Shown: positions 6,677 through 10,699 of the stretch, one piece after another
How the letters are laid out: each line of letters begins with the position of its first letter
How positions within the stretch are numbered: the first letter of the stretch is position 1
Translations under genes and position numbers: made by a program
Source: Oscillospiraceae bacterium
GTDB lineage: Bacteria > Bacillota_A > Clostridia > Oscillospirales > WRJC01
Assembly: GCA_009785015.1 (NCBI GenBank)
Contig: WQXD01000103.1
Coordinates: forward strand, 1 to 10,699
DNA length: 10,699 nucleotides
Direction of reading: 5' to 3'
Notes under the pieces: generated by a model
Databases searched by the model: none
Told to the model about the DNA's origin: nothing
What the model saw: the letters and a program-made list of their open reading frames with translations, nothing else

Positions 6677-7528
6677 CTATACCTCCACATCCCCCACGGC
6701 GTCTTTGTCCCTGACGATACCCTCGTGCTTCTGCGAGTGGTTGGACCAGATCACGCGGCGCGGGCAGCTCTGCTCGCATTTGCCGCAGCCGGTGCATTGC
6801 CCGTAGTCGATCGCCGCGCTGTACCCGGTGATTTTGATTGCGGCGGCGGGGCAGCTCTGCTCGCACAGCTTGCACGCCACGCAGCCCACATCGCAGTTTT
6901 TTCTCGTGACTGCGCCCCTGTCCACCGACATGCACCCCACCCAGTGGGTGGCGCCAAAGGGGATGAGCTTGATTATCATCTTGGGGCAGGCCGAGGCGCA
7001 GGCGCCGCAGGCGGTGCATTTTTCGTAGTCGACCGCCGCCACGCCGTTGATTATTTTTATCGCGTCAAACTTGCAGTTTGAAACGCAGGTGCCCAGCCCG
7101 AGGCAGCCGTTGAGGCACGCTTTGTCGCCGCCCGCGAGGCGGTTGGCGGCGATGCAGTCCGTTATGCCGTCGTAACGGTATTTGAGTCTCGCGAAATCGT
7201 TTGTCCCGCTGCACATCACCTGCGCCCTGTACCGTATATTCTCATTTACCGGATGGTCATCCATGATATCGGCGATTTTTTGCCATATCTCCTTTCCGGC
7301 CACCGGACAGTCGGCGGCTTTCGCCTCCCCTTTCACAATGGCCGCGGCGAGCGCGAAACATCCCGCATACCCGCAGCCGCCGCAGTTCGCCGCGGGCAGA
7401 ATCTGCTCTATCTGCTCTATTCTCTCATCGGGCTCAGCCGCGAATATCCTGCCCGCCGCCGCCAGCCCCAGCCCGAGCGCCAGCCCCAGCGCCGCAAACC
7501 ATACAATCGCCCACAATATACCGTCCAC
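6677..7528 (-). CDS. rnfB: ion-translocating ferredoxin:NAD+ oxidoreductase, subunit B
   Basis: Iron-sulfur entry subunit of the Rnf complex, which takes electrons from reduced ferredoxin on the cytoplasmic side. The 283 residues start with one membrane helix (about 4-26). The RnfB-specific cluster CGGCGYAGC is formed by C49, C52, C57 and C74, followed by a mid-region group (C106, C125, C138, C142, C148, C152) and ferredoxin motifs at C171/174/177/181, C216/219/222/226 and C245/248/251/255. There are 24 cysteines in all, enough for six [4Fe-4S] clusters. The start is GTG 7528: GAGG lies 3 nt away and a stronger AAGGAG about 13 nt upstream, while an in-frame ATG nearby is lacking. The gene is last in the rnf operon, 33 nt after rnfA, and ends tail-to-tail 4 bp from comM without a recognisable terminator. 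Confidence 0.96.
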   Translation of the reverse strand: MDGILWAIVWFAALGLALGLGLAAAGRIFAAEPDERIEQIEQILPAANCGGCGYAGCFALAAAIVKGEAKAADCPVAGKEIWQKIADIMDDHPVNENIRYRAQVMCSGTNDFARLKYRYDGITDCIAANRLAGGDKACLNGCLGLGTCVSNCKFDAIKIINGVAAVDYEKCTACGACASACPKMIIKLIPFGATHWVGCMSVDRGAVTRKNCDVGCVACKLCEQSCPAAAIKITGYSAAIDYGQCTGCGKCEQSCPRRVIWSNHSQKHEGIVRDKDAVGDVEV

Positions 7529-7561
7529 AAGCCTCTTATCTCTCCTTACTTTAAAACGTTT

Positions 7562-8146
7562 TTATAATTTTATCTCGATGCCGTAGAAGCCCGCGAAAGC
7601 CATCGCCAAAAGCCCCGCCGCCACTAAGGCGATCGGAATGCCTTCGAAGGCGGCGGGCGGATCCGCGTAATTTATCCTCTCCCGCACCCCGGCGAATATC
7701 AAAATCGCCAGAGTGAAGCCGATTGCCGAAAAAGCCCCGTATATCACGGAATTTATGAGGGTGTACCCCTTGTCTATATTTATCAGCGCCGCGCCCAGAA
7801 CCGCGCAGTTCGTGGTTATGAGCGGCAAAAATATGCCGAGCGCCTTGTAGAGCGCGTTGAAGTATTTCTTCATAAACATCTCTATGAGCTGGACAAGGGA
7901 GGCAATGATCAGAATAAAGGCGATCGTCCGGAGATATTCCAGCCCGAAGGGCACTAAGATAAAATAATACGCCAGCCAGGTCGCCGCCGATGAAACGCTC
8001 ATCACGAAGGTGACCGCCATACCCATCCCGAAGGCGGTCGAAGGTTTTTCGGACACGCCCAAAAACGGGCATATCCCCAAAAATTTGGTGAATATGAAAT
8101 TCTCGGTCAGGACCGCGCCGATCATTATCATAAATATCTCGCCCAT
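7562..8146 (-). CDS. rnfA: Rnf electron transport complex subunit A
   Basis: Six-helix membrane subunit of 194 residues. It has the conserved half-membrane cysteine motifs LGICPFLG (C26) and TTNCAVLG (C114). With RnfE these cysteines are known to hold an intramembrane [2Fe-2S] cluster that carries electrons across the membrane. The ATG directly follows the rnfE stop (TAA then ATG, no gap), and AGGAGG lies in the end of rnfE, so translation is probably coupled. Confidence 0.96.
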   Translation of the reverse strand: MGEIFMIMIGAVLTENFIFTKFLGICPFLGVSEKPSTAFGMGMAVTFVMSVSSAATWLAYYFILVPFGLEYLRTIAFILIIASLVQLIEMFMKKYFNALYKALGIFLPLITTNCAVLGAALINIDKGYTLINSVIYGAFSAIGFTLAILIFAGVRERINYADPPAAFEGIPIALVAAGLLAMAFAGFYGIEIKL

Positions 8147-8788
8147 TTATTTTTCCTCCTTCGCTTTCTTCATTTTTCTGCCGGCGAACGCCGTCGCCTT
8201 TTTAAACGCCGCGATCAGAATCCCGAGGGATATGAAGGCGCCCGGCGGCGAAACGAACATCCCCGCGGCGAATTCGGGCGGGAAAATATGTATCCCGAAA
8301 AAAGTCCCCGAACCCGTGATTTCGCGTGCCGCCGAGAGCAAAAACAGCGCCGCGGTAAACCCGAGCCCCATGAAAAGCCCGTCCAAAAGCGAGCTGACCG
8401 GGCCGTTTTTGGAGGCGAACGCCTCAGCTCTGGCGAGCACGATGCAGTTGACCACAATCAGCGGCACAAACAGCCCCAGCGATTTGGAAAGAGAGGGGAT
8501 ATACGCCTTTAAGAGCATTTCGGCGACCGTCGCCAGCCCCGCTATGATCACCACATACGAGGCGATCCTTATCTGTTTGGGTATGATTTTTCGAAGCAGC
8601 GATACGAGAAGATTCGAAAACAGCAAAACCGCCGCGACGGAAATCCCCATACCGAGCCCGTTTTGAACCGATGCGGTGACTGCGAGCGTGGGGCAGAGCC
8701 CGAGCACCTGTATCAAAATCGGATTGTTGGTCAAAATCCCCTCTTTGGCGAGTTTGGCTATATCCTTTACCGCAAAGCGCTCACTCAT
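8147..8788 (-). CDS. rnfE: Rnf electron transport complex subunit E
   Basis: A 213-residue membrane subunit homologous to RnfA in inverted topology, with the cysteine motifs LCPTLAVT (C32) and VNCIVLARAEAF (C115) that share the intramembrane [2Fe-2S] cluster with RnfA. Six hydrophobic helices are seen. The C-terminus is lysine-rich (KKAKEEK). Its ATG overlaps the end of rnfG by 8 bases, with GGAGG just upstream, indicating coupled translation. Confidence 0.96.
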   Translation of the reverse strand: MSERFAVKDIAKLAKEGILTNNPILIQVLGLCPTLAVTASVQNGLGMGISVAAVLLFSNLLVSLLRKIIPKQIRIASYVVIIAGLATVAEMLLKAYIPSLSKSLGLFVPLIVVNCIVLARAEAFASKNGPVSSLLDGLFMGLGFTAALFLLSAAREITGSGTFFGIHIFPPEFAAGMFVSPPGAFISLGILIAAFKKATAFAGRKMKKAKEEK

Positions 8789-9491
8789 CGAAAATCCCCT
8801 CCGTTTCGGTTTCGGTTTCGGCTCCGGCTCCGGCCTCGGTCTCCGTTATTTTTGAGGCGGATTGGTTTTTTATCTGATAGGCGGCTTCAAGCGCGGCGTT
8901 TACGCCTTCCAAAAACGCCTTCGAGCTTTTTGTCGCGCCGGATATGGTGTCTATCGTGTTGTCCCCCGGTCGTTTCGGGGGCTGGGAGCGGGCTATATTT
9001 CTCGATTTGAATTTAAACTGCTCCGCAAACCAGCTTTCGCTCTCTATTTTCGTGCCTATCCCGGCGGTTTCGCTCATCTCCAGAATTTTCACGTTCCTCA
9101 CCGTGATGTTCGTATTGACTGCCACAAGCATGACGATATCTCCGGCAAAGCCCTGCGGGATCACCTTCACGCAATACCCCGCGAGTTTTTTTGACGAGGC
9201 TTCCCTGACATATACCGCCCGGTCGACAGGCGCCGCAAATTCGGAATCGATATACTCGTATTCCAGTCCCGCGCCGAAAAATTCGGCTATCGAAGCCTCC
9301 ATATCGTCGGATAACCTTTTTTCGATGATCGGGGCAGTCAGAAAATTGAGCGCCGCCAGGCATAAACCCACACATAACGTTATCATCCCCAGAATCGCGG
9401 CCGTGCCCAAAACCGATTCTTTGAATTTCGAAAAGGCTTCCCGTTTGTTTTTGCTTTTGTTTTCGTTTCCGTTTCCGTTATTTTCTGACAT
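8781..9491 (-). CDS. rnfG: Rnf electron transport complex subunit G (flavinylated)
   Basis: A 236-residue subunit with one N-terminal membrane helix (about 28-53) and an extracytoplasmic FMN_bind domain. The ApbE flavinylation motif DTISGAT puts covalent FMN on T187. It passes electrons between the membrane clusters and RnfD. The gene begins 14 bases inside the end of rnfD, with GGAGGAG as ribosome binding site. Both ends are low-complexity: an N/K/E-rich head (residues 1-18) and a Thr/Glu/Gly/Ala tail (217-231), each encoded by 6-bp periodic DNA. ApbE is not in the window and must be supplied elsewhere. Confidence 0.95.
   Translation of the reverse strand: MSENNGNGNENKSKNKREAFSKFKESVLGTAAILGMITLCVGLCLAALNFLTAPIIEKRLSDDMEASIAEFFGAGLEYEYIDSEFAAPVDRAVYVREASSKKLAGYCVKVIPQGFAGDIVMLVAVNTNITVRNVKILEMSETAGIGTKIESESWFAEQFKFKSRNIARSQPPKRPGDNTIDTISGATKSSKAFLEGVNAALEAAYQIKNQSASKITETEAGAGAETETETEGIFDE
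8803..8844. repeat. degenerate 6-bp tandem repeat in the rnfG 3' end
   Basis: Seven units on the plus strand: GTTTCG three times, GCTCCG twice, then GCCTCG and GTCTCC. They encode alternating Thr-Glu and Ala-Gly in the RnfG tail. The unit is a multiple of three, so gain or loss changes length without a frameshift. Confidence 0.75.
9445..9480. repeat. degenerate 6-bp repeat in the rnfG 5' end
   Basis: Read on the minus strand as AACGGA, AACGGA, AACGAA, AACAAA, AGCAAA, AACAAA. It encodes the Asn/Lys-rich cytoplasmic head of RnfG and overlaps the rnfD stop region. Confidence 0.6.
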
Positions 9492-10506
9492 GCGGTTCTC
9501 CTCCGAATCTCACAGGTTTTGTGGCTTTGTCTATATACCAGACAAAAAGGTTCATCGTCATTACGGCAAATGAGACCCCTTCGGGGTACGAGCCGAAATA
9601 GCGTATAAACACCGTGATGAGCCCGCACCCCAGGCCGAAAATCAGCTTTCCCGTTTTGGTTATGGGGCTTGTGGCGTAGTCCGTGGCCATAAAGATGGCT
9701 CCCAGGAAAAGCCCGCCCGAAAATACGTGCCCCAGGGCGAAATTCAGGTTGTCGGAACTCTCTTTGGGAAAAAAGAAAGTGAGAAGCATGACCGCGGCAA
9801 TGAAGCTTACGGGTATATGCCACGATATGATTTTGCGCCATATCAGGTAAATCCCGCCCGCAAGCAGGCACAGCGCCGAAATCTCGCCTATGCAGCCGCC
9901 TATTTCGCCAAGCAGCATGGCCACAAAACCCGCCTGAGGCGTCATCCCCTGCTTCAATTCCAAAAGAGGGGTGGCCCCCGCTATCGCGTCCAAGGGCGCT
10001 TTGAGGTTTATTTCGAGCGCGGGCAGTTTTTCGGTGAGCTTTATATCCCAGAAATACGACATGAAGTCAAACGACAGCGACAAAAACACGCGCGCGGCGA
10101 TCGCCGGGTTGACTATGTTTTTGCCGATCCCGCCGAAAAGCTGCTTGACGATCACAATGGCGAATACCGCCCCGGCGGCCGGCGCCCACAGCGGCGCGCC
10201 GACAGGCATCCCGAACGCTATCAGCATACCCGTGACCACCGCGGAGAGATCTCTTACGGTCACGCGTTTTTTGGCGATCAGGCAAAACAGAAACTCCGAC
10301 GCCACGCAGCTTGCCACAGACACCAGCGTCAGCGTGAGCGCCCGGAAGCCGAATATGTATATGCTCCAGCCCAAAGCCGGGAGCAGCGCGATTATCACGC
10401 AGGCCATTATCGAGGAGGTGGTCTCGCCGCCCTTTATGTGCGGCGAAGTGGACACCGTCATGATGCTGTCTGGGGGGATTGTCACGCGTTTTGATTTTTC
10501 GCTCAT
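9478..10506 (-). CDS. rnfD: Rnf electron transport complex subunit D (flavinylated)
   Basis: A 342-residue polytopic membrane subunit of the NqrB/RnfD family, carrying covalent FMN and thought to be part of the ion path. The flavinylation motif DAIAGAT puts FMN on T179; the usual Ser/Thr before GAT is Ala here. Other family signatures are SPHIKGG (21-27), GKNIVNPA (128-135) and ATDYATSP (274-281). The start is ATG 10506 (MSEKSKRVTI); the frame is open further upstream, but there it runs through rnfC in another frame. It shares ATGA with the end of rnfC, so translation is coupled. Confidence 0.96.
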   Translation of the reverse strand: MSEKSKRVTIPPDSIMTVSTSPHIKGGETTSSIMACVIIALLPALGWSIYIFGFRALTLTLVSVASCVASEFLFCLIAKKRVTVRDLSAVVTGMLIAFGMPVGAPLWAPAAGAVFAIVIVKQLFGGIGKNIVNPAIAARVFLSLSFDFMSYFWDIKLTEKLPALEINLKAPLDAIAGATPLLELKQGMTPQAGFVAMLLGEIGGCIGEISALCLLAGGIYLIWRKIISWHIPVSFIAAVMLLTFFFPKESSDNLNFALGHVFSGGLFLGAIFMATDYATSPITKTGKLIFGLGCGLITVFIRYFGSYPEGVSFAVMTMNLFVWYIDKATKPVRFGGEPHVRK

Positions 10507-10699
10507 TGCTCTTTGTCCCCTTCCGCGATTTCGCGCCCCGCGGCGGCCGCCCTGCCCGGATATTTGTCGGGGGCTTTGGGCGCGTCGGCCGCTTTCGCGC
10601 TGGCTGTGGTCTCCGTCTTGCGCCGCTTCTCGGTTATCCTGCCTTTCGCGGTTTTTATATGCTGCACAATCGGCGTGCCCGCGGGGCATATATACGTGC
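10503..10699 (-). CDS. rnfC: Rnf electron transport complex subunit C, C-terminal end only
   Basis: The last 64 codons of RnfC, the soluble NADH- and FMN-binding subunit, enter from the right edge. The stretch CPAGTPIVQHIKTAKGRI matches the conserved end of the RnfC ferredoxin domain, where the cysteine is the last ligand of a [4Fe-4S] cluster. It is followed by an Ala/Lys-rich tail of about 40 residues (KRRKTETTASAKAADAPKAP and on), variable in the family. The stop overlaps the rnfD start as ATGA. Most of the gene and the operon promoter lie outside. Confidence 0.9.
   Translation of the reverse strand, partial: TYICPAGTPIVQHIKTAKGRITEKRRKTETTASAKAADAPKAPDKYPGRAAAAGREIAEGDKEQ

Noticed and set aside
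6664..6698. GGGGG/CCCCC inverted repeat between comM and rnfB as a terminator
   Set aside because: The loop is over 20 bases and no T run follows on either strand.
10507..10689. 61-codon N-terminal extension of RnfD
   Set aside because: This stretch encodes the conserved RnfC C-terminus in another frame; ATG 10506 overlaps the rnfC stop and matches RnfD starts.
1..10699. CRISPR arrays, tRNA or rRNA genes, insertion sequences, phage or toxin-antitoxin genes
   Set aside because: No regularly spaced repeats, cloverleaf, transposase or integrase motif was seen; apart from the leader the region is densely packed housekeeping and metabolic genes.

Overview
The window looks like chromosomal DNA of an anaerobic, mid-GC bacterium, most likely a member of the Clostridia (Bacillota). 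The grounds are an rnf operon in the order C-D-G-E-A-B, strong AGGAGG-type ribosome binding sites, sigma-A promoters with extended -10 boxes, and a phenylacetate-CoA ligase, a corrinoid-type methyltransferase and a V4R sensor with close relatives in anaerobic Firmicutes. This is a judgement from gene content; no database search was run. All genes except comM are on the minus strand.

Left block (1-1264): a 5'-complete, 3'-truncated phenylacetate-CoA ligase gene (paaK, 1-999). It is preceded by a compact leader with a consensus promoter (1236-1264), a 31-codon ORF with its own ribosome binding site and a dense run of Phe codons (1110-1205), an internal hairpin that overlaps those codons, and a strong intrinsic terminator (1045-1080) directly ahead of paaK. 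This is the layout of a ribosome-mediated, phenylalanine-sensing transcription attenuator and is the most interesting thing in the window.

Middle block (1295-4999): a probable three-gene minus-strand operon with its own promoter. It runs from a UroD/MtaA-like methyltransferase, through a V4R-domain sensor with a complete predicted zinc site, to a soluble hybrid histidine kinase (HAMP-like, PAS, HisKA, HATPase, receiver). The kinase and V4R protein probably form a signalling pair. The methyltransferase may be a target or simply co-transcribed.

Right block (5023-10699): comM/yifB (plus strand) is expressed from a promoter back-to-back with the methyltransferase promoter. It ends 4 bp from the end of the convergent rnf operon (rnfC partial, D, G, E, A, B), which encodes the membrane ferredoxin:NAD+ oxidoreductase. 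The rnf genes overlap or nearly abut, and the promoter lies beyond the right edge.

Possible logic (inference): Rnf links reduced ferredoxin to NADH and an ion gradient. PaaK makes phenylacetyl-CoA, which a ferredoxin-dependent 2-oxoacid oxidoreductase can reductively carboxylate to phenylpyruvate and so to phenylalanine. A Phe-codon attenuator on paaK would make sense if the enzyme serves this salvage direction. The oxidoreductase is not in the window. The only gene-free stretch near 300 bases is 1000-1294, and it holds the leader described above.
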